From Siphonodentalium dalli (Eukaryota > Mollusca > Scaphopoda > Gadilida > Siphonodentaliidae), in the NCBI GenBank assembly GCA_032622095.1, contig CP136069.1, forward strand, positions 45,734,194 to 45,798,193: DNA of 64,000 bases. Direction: 5' to 3'. Below, piece after piece: positions 53,677 through 64,000 of the stretch; within the stretch, counting starts at the first letter, position 1, and each line of letters begins with the position of its first letter. The notes beneath the pieces are model-generated. The model had not been told where the DNA came from and ran no database searches. It was given only the letters and a program-made list of their open reading frames with translations. The position numbers were made by a program, and so were the translations under genes.

Positions 53677-55295
53677 CCTATTTACCGAGAACAAGGTTTA
53701 AAATGCCTTATATACATTAAATATAGTGTTTTATTTGCAATATCTACAGTAGACATCAATATTTTCATTAAAATGTTTACTTTTATGCATTTAACCGACA
53801 TATTGTTAACAAATTGTAAGCGCCACCGAGCGACGATCTCGTTTAACACACAGCGTATCGGCTTAATTAATTAAGCTTGTTCTCGGTTTGTAGTGTCTTC
53901 TCGGTTTGATAATTAAGCTTGTTCTCGGTGTGTATTGTCTTCTCGGTTTGACACAAATTTAAACTTCCATCAGCTTTTGGACCGGCAGACAACGTGCCCC
54001 TATGTTTTGTTTAAAGTGCTTGTGCTGTTTCACTTATTACAGCACTCGAGCTCCACCATTTGAGACTCGGCACATTTACCCCATCTAAGGGGAGTGTGTG
54101 ACATTGCCCTTTGGGACTTTTTTTTCTTCGTCTGTTGATAGCAAAACAGTCGAAGGAGCTGATACGAATTGTAGAATTTGTTTTAGACGTCTATCTCTTC
54201 GTTCCGGTGGCAAGTTTACCCAAATTTGATGTCTTACTTTGAATTTTTCCGCTAACTAAAAGTCACCAGTTGAGTGCAGCGCACTTCTAATATCCCCGAG
54301 TTGATCATTTACAAGTTCATAAAGTCTGTCTGTTAAGTCTGGGAGTTTTAATATTTTCCAATCGGTTGATAATGAATGAATGAATTTGTCAAATATCGTC
54401 TGTTTTGCGTAAGTATGTCAGCTTCTGTCTCATCGTATGTCTGCCATTGTCAATTGTCGTCAGAAGTCCTGTCTTTGTATTGAAAACCTTATTGATTACT
54501 TTTTGCACAGTCTCGTCATTGTCAGTCTTTTTATTTTATGGAGAAGATTGTCCTTAAGATGGCGTGTGCATAGTGTATGCGTGCTATTTGGAAAACAAGA
54601 TGTTATGGCATTCACAAGTTACAATTCATCACCAGTTCCAAATGTTACTTTATCTTGTGAAATGCCTGCTAATTTACTTGATAAACAAGATAAAAATCGA
54701 TGGTAAGATTAAAAAGTACCATCCCAATGCAACAATAAAGGTCCTAAAAGTATTGGTGGATCTGAAGTTGATTTCCTTATAATATTAGGGTTTAAAAAAA
54801 TAATAGTTGTTACATAGCAAGATGCAAGATTAAATGTTCCGTCGATACCAATTATAGATCCCGTTTCAATTGCTGATTTGAGAAGTAGGATTTGTTCTTC
54901 CAAGTGACAGATTACAGAAGGTGTTTTTTTGCATCAGTTGTAATTATTTCTTTAATATATTTCTCACCTACAATGTTATGCACTCGCACATCGCAGTGAT
55001 CAACGAACAGTAACACATATTCGTGTACACAACTCAATTAATTCTAATCACCAAACAGACCCAGGTCCCGTTAATTAACACTTAGGCACGACTCATGCCT
55101 TTGTGTTACCGCCAGCCGAGAACATGGCGGCGACGTTTCAAGTTATCGGTATACGTAAAATAACTACATATATGTCATTTAAATGGTCAAATATGGTACA
55201 ATATCTACTTAAGAGTGATATATACACTATACTTGGACATTATTATGACTTATTTATTAATTTTGGACTTGTTCTCGGTTGTTCTCGGTAAATAG
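53677..55295 (-). mobile_element. Decayed MULE-type DNA transposon
   Basis: Inverted ends CCTATTTACCGAGAACAA (53677-53694 and 55278-55295) bound 1619 bases. Subterminal GCTTGTTCTCGGT units repeat near 53870-53960. The interior carries transposase pieces on the minus strand (see next entry). No 8-9 base target duplication is obvious. Confidence 0.6.
54080..54910 (-). pseudogene. Broken MULE-like transposase
   Basis: Minus-strand pieces in order: GSIIGIDGTFNLASCYVTTI then PPILLGPLLLH (54903-54720), where the Asp of IDGTF would be the first catalytic acid; CFPNSTHTLCTRHLKDNLLH (about 54600-54540), the C-x2-H block of MULE transposases; and LPDLTDRLYELVND with FKVRHQIWVNLPPERRD (about 54350-54200). 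Frameshifts and in-frame stops separate them. No complete DDE set survives, so the element cannot move itself. Confidence 0.6.
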
Positions 55296-55299
55296 GAGG

Positions 55300-56260
55300 T
55301 CCGCTCGCTACCTGCGTTCGGCATTTTCCGTTGTAAATATTCCGTAGATTTTCGACTAACCACGCAAATTACGATGAATTCTCCATTGTAATCGTAATTA
55401 TGTGTGTCAATAAATAAAAAATAAATAGATTAAGTAAACATTGAAGATATAAATGTAATACATTAAATAAATTACGGGAATTACAACCCTCTCAAAGTTT
55501 ACAACAGTGTAAACACAACGAGCATTAGAATAAATATGGCGCTACATTTCACCAACATTTGGTGGACTTCCGCGAAATTAAGATATATACTAAGCGAACA
55601 GAGCAATATACTGCTCTTGTTAAGCACACAAAAAATCAAACAAAATTTGTATAAATTTTGAACCGTACGTTTGAAAAGTCCCACTAAAACGGAAGAACTA
55701 TATTTCGAAACTGTGTGATTCGGTTCTCCGATTATTTTATCAACACAAAAGTCAAAATGCACATGGACGAAACTCACACACATGGCAAGTCAGACACAAG
55801 CGTTCTAATTTGCTCCAATTTTGACAAGTTGCTTGCGAAAATTGTCAACAAAACTACCGTTCTGATCCTCCATTATGTCATTAAGTTTTTAGTGCGGGAA
55901 TTGTTCTCAAAGCACATAGGAAACTGGGCTTTGGGGCGATCGGCTTTCGCCATTTTGTTCGGAAAACCCCGCGCTATATATAGAAACTGAAACTAGTATA
56001 CCCAAAACAAAATCCGGGTTATGCCGAAGTGATTCGGACCACTTCGGCTTTCAGTTAAAACGTAAACAAACAGAGAAAAAAAGCGATGTTTGTGGCAATC
56101 AACCGGTATATTCTATGTGTAATTTAACATTAAAGTTAGATTATTATACACCATTATGACCATAAGATGTCTCTATTTCCGATGTATATAGCATCATGTA
56201 TTGATTTGTTAGGTAAATCGAGTAAAATACACCACAGATTCCCGCCACAGATCCTGGGCG
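55300..56260. other. Intergenic, no gene recognised
   Basis: A plus-strand frame at 55715-55990 (starts MIRFSDYF) overlaps a minus-strand frame of similar size; neither has a recognised domain or splice context, and both may be chance. Confidence 0.35.
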
Positions 56261-56261
56261 T

Positions 56262-56545
56262 AACTCGTGTCATAAGAGACCATACGGGAGGATCTCGGAC
56301 TAAATACCAGCATCTCCATCCCAATATCTTAGCTGGTTTTAGTACGAGAAGACTTGGACTAACCCATTGGGAACCTTGATTATGCAATTTGTCATCTGCC
56401 AATTTGGGGATATAGAGAAAGTTGAGAAACTAAACTAAAAAAGAAAAAATCTATGTGGAGAAGTTTCTTTGAAATTTGATAATAAAGAAATTTTCCAGAA
56501 AAGATAAGGCCTAAGCAGAATTAGGTCCCCAGAGGGTGAATGTAA
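56262..56545 (-). mobile_element. Inverted partial copy of the 53391-53515 segment plus MITE half
   Basis: ATAAGAGACCATACGGGAGG and CTAAATACCAGCATCTCC mirror 53420-53510. After it, AATTTGGGGATATAGAGAAA and AGGTCCCCAGAGGGTGAATG belong to the GCAGAATGAGG family; the hairpin is cut after its first arm (about 56540). Confidence 0.55.
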
Positions 56546-57794
56546 TAACTGTAATAGTTTATAAACAAACCATTGTGTTGGTAGGTACATGTATCTCATC
56601 AGATGTTAGTTAATATCATATACCATACATGTAACTTGCAATGTCTGCTGCTATTGCCACTGAAAGCAAGCCTGCAAATAGTCTGTCTGTCAGGCAGAGT
56701 TATGGCCCTTTTCCGCTTAGAATTTGCTGATTATTTTGTTATCTGGATGATAAATCAAGTTTTGCAGATCCGAAGATTTCAAATTTAGTATGTGCATTAA
56801 TCACATGAAAATACAGGTCAAAATCAATTTTGGGTTCGGTCCAACCATTTATGATGGAGTAATGCCCCTTCTTCGACTTAGAATCTGTTGATTATTATTC
56901 CGGTAATAATGACTGGTAATCATATATGTTAACAACATGTAGAGTTGGGGGATGTGTGATAAACTATCGTTCACATGTTTTCCTAACCAATATCAAAACA
57001 TGTCATTTTGGTGCGGCCAGATGTATTTCTATAGCCGTATAATAGTAAAACTTAACAATTTACATGTACCTGTAACTGGATCTCTATGATAGGGAGGTTT
57101 CGCAAAACACAAAAAGTTATGACTACAGTTAGGCAGGGGCGCCGGAGAAGTGGGCAAATGGGGGCACACGTCTCCCCCGTCCTGCTCCAAGAGGGAATAG
57201 GGGTCACAAATTGACCTTTCAAACTTCATAGAGTGGCAATACCTCAGATATCTGCTAAAATTTCTGTGTTCAACAATCCTACTCTTCGAAGTCATTTTTG
57301 CGAAACAAATTTTTGGCCCAACATATGTTTGTATATAAATGAAATCCTTTTCTACCTAGAAGTATGACACAGCAGGTTACATCAACTGTGTGTAAATGAA
57401 ATCCTTTTCTACCTGCTGTCTGACACAGCAGCCACCAATGCTGGTCGGCACCTGATACTATAATGGCCATATCGCTTTGAGCTCGTATATAGGGCAAATA
57501 TTCAAACGAGCAGAACATGTATAACAATAAGTATTATCATAGGTCCATTTATTGGTCGTTGTGCACCACAGTATTTTTTTTACCGTGGTGTAGTACCATG
57601 GTACTTTTACCTGATACACAACGGTAAGAGTACTGCGGTACACCAAGGTCAAAACACCGACCAAAACACCCCGATGCAGCACCGCAGAGATTTTTTTATC
57701 ATAGTTTACCGCAGTACGTTTTTATAAGAGCAAATAGCCATAAGTCTAATCATAACTCAATCCGTGAGTTTGTGAAAACTCTCTAACATTTGGA

Positions 57795-58180
57795 CTATCA
57801 CGCCCCGGCTGTGTCCGCAATTGGATTACTTTGTCTAGACAACAAATCAAATGGAGTAAATCTTTTATAGCCTGGACAACATTGGACAATGAGAATTTCT
57901 GCTTATGAAAACAAGGCAATTTTTATGCAGCAGTATTTTGCTACGCCACAGACATTTCATATTATTAATATTGTCAAGCTTTCGCCCACATTGATAGAAG
58001 TTTATTCTGAGAAATACAGTACTGATATTGGTTATTGATCTCAAAGGAAAGCTGCTTAAAATTATACAATGAATATTCATCCGATAGTCTACGAGTCGAT
58101 AAGGCAGAAAATATATTCCTCTAGGATTTACAGGCTCAATACATTTGACAGTCAGATGTGTGAGCATCATATTTCTTCTG
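57795..58180. repeat. Diverged ~370-base direct duplication, copy 1
   Basis: Shared with 59495-59880: GTGTCCGCAATT, GTCTAGACAACAAATCAAAT, TTTTATAGCCTGGACAA, ACGCCACAGACATTTCATA, TATTGTCAAGCTTTC and GTCTACGAGTCGA. Differences are scattered substitutions and small indels. No frame stays open in both copies. Confidence 0.75.
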
Positions 58181-59494
58181 GATCAGTGTTTATATAAAAT
58201 CCTCCACAGTTCTCACCCAACCATTCACCATTACCCCATCTATAACACACATACAACAAAGATGTGAGGTTATACTGGTATCTCTTAAATTAAACCACTC
58301 TAGTAAACCATGGTGAATACACCGTAGTATTTACTGTGGCGGTTGGAACTAAAATTATATAATTTTACCAGGGTGTTACTCTGGTAAGATTCGTCTAGTG
58401 AATCGTCACCATATTATACACACACATGTAGACCCAACCATGTATTTACTCCAGTGAAATGGACCCACTCATGTATTTCACCAAGTTATTTTACTGGGAT
58501 GTAAGTATGTGGCGGTTCTACTAGTGTAATTCCACCAGGGTATTATATAAGGGTATTATTTCACAGTAGTGCCGGGTTACGCTTTTAGAAGCCTTAACAT
58601 TTGAGTAACAGATTTGATGTCATATGAATGACACATGAGTTTTATATAAGGTGTTAAACTCTTCTTGACTTAGCTGACTTATTTATAACAATATTTTTTG
58701 CCCCATTCTGTTAACTGTTGAGTATGACACCGGCTACAATTGTTTTCCACTGATTAACTAACAAAAGATGATTTTCTTCTCACAAAAGAGACAGAAAACA
58801 CCTCAGCTCTGTAATGTGTTATTGTGAAATAGAGTTATCGCTCATGTCCTTATAAAACACTCTGGTAAAAGTCCTGTAAAACATGGTATACCAGGCTCTA
58901 CTCCGGTAAAATATGGTAAATTCAGGCATAAATTATATACTCTGGTAAAAGCTAAAACACGTGAAAGGGACACACTCTTGTAAATTCCAACTAAAGGCAA
59001 GGTGTACCCCACTCACATTATACTCTGGTAAATCCTGGTGTAATACCGTTACATGCCAAAACATTAACCAACATGGGAGCCTATGTATATATGCAAGTCT
59101 GTCAGTCTGTTTTTTCTTTCATACTTCTGATAAATCATTTGTAATTCAAGTTTCATTAAGCTTTTTTTTTTATCAACTTCTTTGTAATTTAAAGAACCAA
59201 ACTTAGCAATAATAAATTGTGCAGGTAAGTTTGAGATGGTAACAGTTCTGTAATTTTTGACGATCCATGCAAGTGGCATTAGTGTGTCATGCTGGGTACC
59301 TATCGTTTATGTGTTTTCCTACACAGAGGGCTTGGATCTATAAAAATGCACTTTTGGTGTCACAAAATCAGGCAACTTTTTTCCAACAGGTACAACTCTC
59401 TAGCAATACCATAGTAACACATGTTACAAGTTACATGTGCCTGTAACTAAATTTCTCTATTGACATGAGAGACAACCACGATTCACGGACGCCA
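58181..59494. other. Region rich in CTCTGGTAAA words, no gene recognised
   Basis: Between 58260 and 59060 short words such as ACTCTGGTAAA, CACCATGGT and GTAAAACATGGTA recur many times without fixed spacing; similar GGTAC words occur at 57560-57720. This may be a degenerate low-complexity repeat. Confidence 0.4.
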
Positions 59495-59880
59495 AGTAAT
59501 TCGGCCAACAGCCTCGTCTGTGTCCGCAATTACATTATACCGTCTAGACAACAAATCAAATTGAATAATTCTTTTATAGCCTGGACAATGACAATTTCCG
59601 CTTACAAAAACAAGGCAATTTTATGCAGCAGCCCTTTTGTTACGCCACAGACATTTCATAATTAATTAATATTATTAATATTGTCAAGCTTTCAGCCACA
59701 CTAATAGAAGTTCATTCTGAGAAATACTGAGAGTGGTTATCGGTCTCAAAGGAAAACTTCTTAAAATTTTACAATGAATCCGAAAGTCTACGAGTCGAGA
59801 AGGTTGGATAATTATTCCACTAGGATTTGCAGACTCAGCTCGTTAGACATTCAGATGAATGAGCATCATTATTCTGCTGC
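59495..59880. repeat. Diverged ~370-base direct duplication, copy 2
   Basis: Second member of the pair with 57795-58180, in the same orientation about 1.7 kb away. The similarity may begin earlier (TACATGTGCCTGTAACT near 59432 resembles 57062). Confidence 0.75.
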
Positions 59881-59989
59881 GTCCGCGCTAGTTAAAGTTT
59901 CTTTGGACGTAAAATAGCTAGTGAAATCGGTATAGGGATATATAATGCTTTGCGTCGAAGGATCGAAGCACAGGGATTCGGTAACTTTT

Positions 59990-60540
59990 AATTTGTATAC
60001 GCCCTTTTGAAAAAAGGGTTGTATTATGTAATCAGTCCGTCCATCCGTCCGTCCGTTAACATTTTTGATTTTCGATCGATAACTCCAGTTTGAATTATTT
60101 GATCTCAACCAATGTTGGTATGTGTATTTCCTAGCTAAAAAATACAGGCCAAGTTCGAATGTGGGTTCCGTCCATTTATTTTACACGAGTTACAGCCCTT
60201 TTTCGACATATAATTTGACCGGTTGTTAACATTTTTGTTTCCGATCGATAACTTCAGTTTGAATTATTTGATCTCAACCAAAGTTGGTATGTGTATTTCC
60301 CAGCTAAAGATACCGACCAGGATCGAATATGGGTTCCATCCAAATATTTTTACATGAGTTACGGCCCTTTTTCGACTTAGAATTTGACCCATTTCATAAC
60401 ATTTTGGTTTCCGACCGATAACTCCAGTTTGGATTATTTTATGTGAACCAAAGCTGGTATGTGTTTTTTCCCAGCTAAAACTACAGGCCAAGTTCGAATA
60501 TAGGTACCAGGGTCTGGAACCTATGTCATAAAACAAAAGT
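59990..60540. repeat. GTCC minisatellite plus ~180-base tandem units
   Basis: A short (CCGT)n tract (60037-60056) precedes three units with TTTCGATCGATAACTCCAGT, TTGAATTATTTGATCTCAAC, GGTATGTGTATTTCC and CAAGTTCGAAT, then a GAGTT(A/C)CAGCCCTTTTTCGAC piece (starts near 60060, 60238, 60410). The plan mirrors 41360-42245 with different sequence. Confidence 0.75.
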
Positions 60541-61482
60541 CTTTTGCTGAAAAATGGCGGATGTTCGAAACGACTCGAAGTGAGTATTTCTCGTTTTTGC
60601 AAACTATGCATAAACCAATAAAAATCATTGCTTATGAGCCGTAAAACATTGTTTGTTAGCTCAAAGTCAACTCCACCGAGATATATTTGTAACTATGGTC
60701 AAGATGATCGCGTTTATGTGGTTTCCGTCACCAATTTTGGAGGCATGTTTCAAAGTTTTGACATGTTAACGCCTACATGGGCTTTTAAACTGGTAACGCT
60801 ACATACAATCAACATATGATTCCAGAATCGACCATTTCGCTGAATACTTGCTTTCACATGCCGAATATCACAATTAGTTTTACGACTATTGTATGCATTC
60901 ACAGTTGTGGAACATGTGGAAGCATTCACATGTGTTTAATTATTATTGCAATCTGTTTTGCCGGCAACCATACTCGATCGTTGATATTTGATAAGTAAAT
61001 AGAACAATTTATAAATAATTATACATAATAAATTAATAAGTGCATCTTTGTTTCAGGAGTGGTCCATGCAGACACACCAAATCCTGCCAATGCATGATTA
61101 TATATAAGACGTTAATTGATGATCAGAGATCGAACTATGGCATCAATAACATTTTTAAATTGGAGTATTTGTTTTCCGAGATGTCAATGTGAGCTACAGA
61201 TTTGGGTACATGCATGCGAATGCGATGATAATTATAGGAATGATGTAATATGCATCTCATGAAATAATACGCGATAACAGTACTGTAATGGTGTGCACAT
61301 ACACATTAATTTTACTTTTATTTGCGTTTAATGCAATCAAAATAAGTTACGGCTCTTTATGCTTTGAACTTTGGAGATTATATTGAAGACGTAATTCTAG
61401 TTGCCAAAAAATGTTGGATTCACTCAGTAAGAAATGTTTATGTTTTTTATCGTTAACTATCGTTAACAAATTAATTTTTATA
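60541..61482. other. Intergenic, no gene recognised
   Basis: Small open frames at 60628-60998 lack family features. Nothing else is supported. Confidence 0.35.
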
Positions 61483-61486
61483 TTAA

Positions 61487-62131
61487 AGGGGTACTGTACC
61501 CCAATTTCAATAAATTCCCGGTGACAATAACGATCTAATATAAATATTATATTTTAAAATAACTAATTTGACTCGACGATGTCTACTGAAAACGTTCCGG
61601 TTAACAGGCTATCACAAAAGTAAAATTGAATTATTTAATATAAATTCATTTATGGCTGGAGTCATAAAATGGAGAATTATGCCAGTACGAGTTACCGTTC
61701 TTGAAATAGTATCTGTTGCGTGTCTTTTATCGACGGCCGTTCGCGAACATTATTGAGTTGCACACATAACATGTTACCTGCAAAAGAAAGGCCCGCTATA
61801 ACCGAATCGGAAAAAGGAGAAAGAAACAAGAGTCATGAAGCGTCAAGTATTTTTATACGGAGTGAGATTGTTCGATGGAAGAGATTGGATGCATCAATTG
61901 AAGCTGTGAACAATGAACTTCCGGTTCTTCCTGCGACCTGAGTCTTCTCCGGTGAAGGTCAAAAACATGGCGCGTAGTTTGAAATCGTAATATTTTTGTT
62001 TCCAAGATCAATATTTTCTTCGCTAAATTAGGTTTATACGAAACTCATATAACACGAACACAATCTAACTTGAAAGTTATTTCAAGGGGAGTAAATAAAA
62101 AAAATTGTCTATCCCTGTGTACAGTACCCCT
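61487..62131. mobile_element. TTAA MITE, GGGGTACTGTAC family, longest copy
   Basis: TTAA flanks 61483-61486 and 62132-62135; ends AGGGGTACTGTACCCC and GTGTACAGTACCCCT. At 645 bases it is about 300 longer than the relatives at 21629 and 35253. It keeps AATTCATTTATGGCTGGAGT but has a different right half, including AGGCCCGCTATAACCGAATC, so it may be closer to the ancestral element. Confidence 0.75.
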
Positions 62132-62647
62132 TTAAGTCTAAAGCAAATTAATTTTTATATTGTTAAATCTTAAGTAAAAGTATGTATGCATACAATATGT
62201 ATATTGTTTCTTTGATATGTTCTTATTAATTTACATTAGCTAAGGTCAGCAATAAATGTGTAAATGTTATGTGATAATTTCCTGATAAACGATTTTTATT
62301 CCGTGTGCCTTCTTTTCTCTGGCATGTGGTTTTTCTCCTAACCGTGATCATGGTATAGTAAAATGTCACTTTCTGTGGTGATGGGATGGGCTGTATCCCA
62401 TTTGGCAGTCTTTGGTTGTTATCTTTGTTGTCGTATGGGCTAACTGTCAAGTACAGCTGAGTACAGCGGAACTAATTGGTGAAATATGTGGATTGTAATG
62501 TCCTTTTTCGTTTTTTTTTTTGTGTCTGGGTTTCGCACAACCGATGTATTATAATTCCGGTACCACCGCACTACATCTATCCATCCAGTGGAAATTTTCC
62601 ACTTGCAACAAGCTTAAAAAAGTCCAGCGGCACATCTTCACACCGAT

Positions 62648-63017
62648 TTAGTATTTTAGTTCTTTCAACACTGTTGGAATTAGTCGAATTATTTCGTTCT
62701 GGGGACCACTTGTACTAGCGCCACTCTCAACTGGAAACAACCGGACGCGAGTCTTCTTTTTCGCCGATGTTGAGGACAAATTTGCCCTCTTTCTTGGGGT
62801 TCGGGGAGTTCTGAGCTTTTCGGGAGTTGTATTTATATAGTTCGAACATATTGGTCTCACAGTCGGACGTATGCATACTGTCCGACACTTGGTAGCTGGC
62901 GAAAATAGTTGTTCTCTTGGCTTCGAAGACAGGACATGCCTCTTTTGCTTGTAATTCTATGTTCTGTACAACTTTAAGTTGCTTTTTTCCCCATGTATAT
63001 ATCATTTTTGTCTGCAA
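62648..63017 (-). pseudogene. Unassigned minus-strand coding-like segment in two overlapping frames
   Basis: The frame 63017-62727 reads through CPVFEAKRTTIFASYQVSDS to PKKEGKFVLNIGEKEDSR. The frame 62860-62648 reads TTPEKLRTPRTPRKRANLSS to LIPTVLKELKY. Both are open over the overlap and one is basic and Pro/Thr-rich. This could be a single exon with a frameshift or a transposon-derived fragment. I do not recognise it. Confidence 0.25.
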
Positions 63018-63071
63018 AAGTATTCAATAAACGGACTATCCAGTTTATATAAAATTATGTAATAATGTTAA

Positions 63072-63566
63072 ATGCAAATGATCGAGGCCTTAGTTGTCGA
63101 AATTATTCATATTTGTTCCAATCACCGTAAACAGAAAAACATTAAAACGCATACAGTTTCGTTCATATATATACCATGACCATCGCGTAAACAGCATGTT
63201 ATCACAAAGACCTACTGTATTTTACATAAGCAAGAGCCTGATTGTGTTACAGAAGACAGCACAATGCTACTGGCTAATCACACACAAATGGCATAATCGC
63301 TCTTTATTAGTTCCATATCAGGAATTCACCAACAAAAAACGCTCTTTATGTTTACCATCATAATATAAACAAACACCAGTAACTTTTTATGCTTTTGTTT
63401 ACATAACAATGGTCAAACAGATGACAATAACATACTGTTTATGCGATATTTCTTATTTGTATACCGAAAAAGTCTGTCTACATTTTGATGTTCTTTCTGT
63501 TTGTGGCGGTTTTTGACGGGTGTAAATATTTTCACAGGATACCCACCGCCAAGGCCAACCGTACCT
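63072..63566. mobile_element. TTAA-flanked MITE, AGGCACGTGCGGCC family, copy 2
   Basis: TTAA at 63068-63071 and 63567-63570. The right end read inward is AGGTACGGTTGGCCTT; the left end is worn (ATGCAAATGATCGAGGCC). The interior matches 7000-7493 closely throughout, with a 1-base length difference. Confidence 0.82.
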
Positions 63567-63570
63567 TTAA

Positions 63571-64000
63571 ACATAACCAAACTAAATGAATATCCATGCA
63601 CAGGAAATTGAGTGAACATGGGTAAACAAAAAATGTTGGTATATAGAATATAATTAAAGCAATCTTTATTACGTTTTAACGACAAGTATCTGACGAAACT
63701 GGAAATATGAACAAATTAACATGGATTTAACCATGGAAATAGAATGGAATAACTAAGTAATAGTACAAGGAATATGGAATAAGAGAACGAATGACAGGAC
63801 ATGCACTTTAATTAAACTAACGAATATACAACGAGAACGTGAAAACAAGGTTTATGCCATGAATTTATATATATGCTCGTATTTTGCCATATATAATCAT
63901 ATCACTGCGTTGAGTGTTTGTATTGAATTCCTCTGAACATATATAGTAATATAAAATAGCATATTGGCATCTGTATTGGAACTGCCCGATATCTGGACAA
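63571..64000. other. Intergenic, no feature seen
   Basis: AT-rich sequence to the window edge with no exon, repeat end or motif that I can support. Confidence 0.4.

Noticed and set aside
55499-55990. Overlapping open frames on both strands
   Set aside because: Neither shows a known domain, a plausible splice context or composition unlike random AT-rich sequence.

Overview
This window looks like nuclear DNA from an invertebrate animal. It is AT-rich, its genes are split by GT-AG introns, and intergenic and intronic space is packed with small non-autonomous transposons, SINEs, LINE relics and tandem repeats. A marine lophotrochozoan (mollusc, brachiopod or similar) would fit, but that is inference; nothing in the window fixes the species.

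Three protein-coding genes are well supported. Two are intronless-in-CDS, minus-strand copies of an HDHD3-type HAD hydrolase (14824-15543 and 20852-21565). The third is a complete nine-exon GTF3C5 gene (TFIIIC subunit 5, yeast tau95 family) on the plus strand, 22864-50472. Its exons join in phase into one 544-residue protein. The second HDHD3 copy and GTF3C5 lie head to head, and an in-phase minus-strand leader exon (22469-22699) lies 164 bases from the GTF3C5 start, so a shared promoter is likely.

Layout. 1-8.6 kb: two 5'-truncated non-LTR retrotransposon ends (242-765, 2350-3637), a CAGGG-ended element (1033-2221), and a pair of ~440-base inverted arms (3684-4122, 7720-8168) enclosing several nested elements. 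8.6-14.8 kb: a multi-hairpin palindrome, a 963-base TTAA-flanked element, a second poly-G element and a tRNA-type SINE. 14.8-21.6 kb: the HDHD3 pair, separated by TTAA elements and a 1.4-kb array rich in GATATC. 22.4-50.5 kb: the divergent promoter and GTF3C5, whose introns hold most of the remaining mobile DNA (hAT-, pogo-, Tc1- and TTAA-type MITEs, a 5S-derived SINE, a tRNA-derived SINE, a 330-base tandem array). 50.5-64 kb: no recognisable host gene; MITEs, satellite-like units, a decayed MULE-type transposon (53677-55295) and a diverged 370-base duplication.

The strongest theme beyond the genes is mobile DNA. At least five sequence-unrelated MITE families all sit at TTAA, several nested in one another. 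The window itself contains both the filled and the empty version of one insertion site (18564-19040 versus about 5784), which shows the TTAA duplication directly. A hAT-type element (39509-40277) with a perfect 8-base duplication splits a double-hairpin TTAA MITE.
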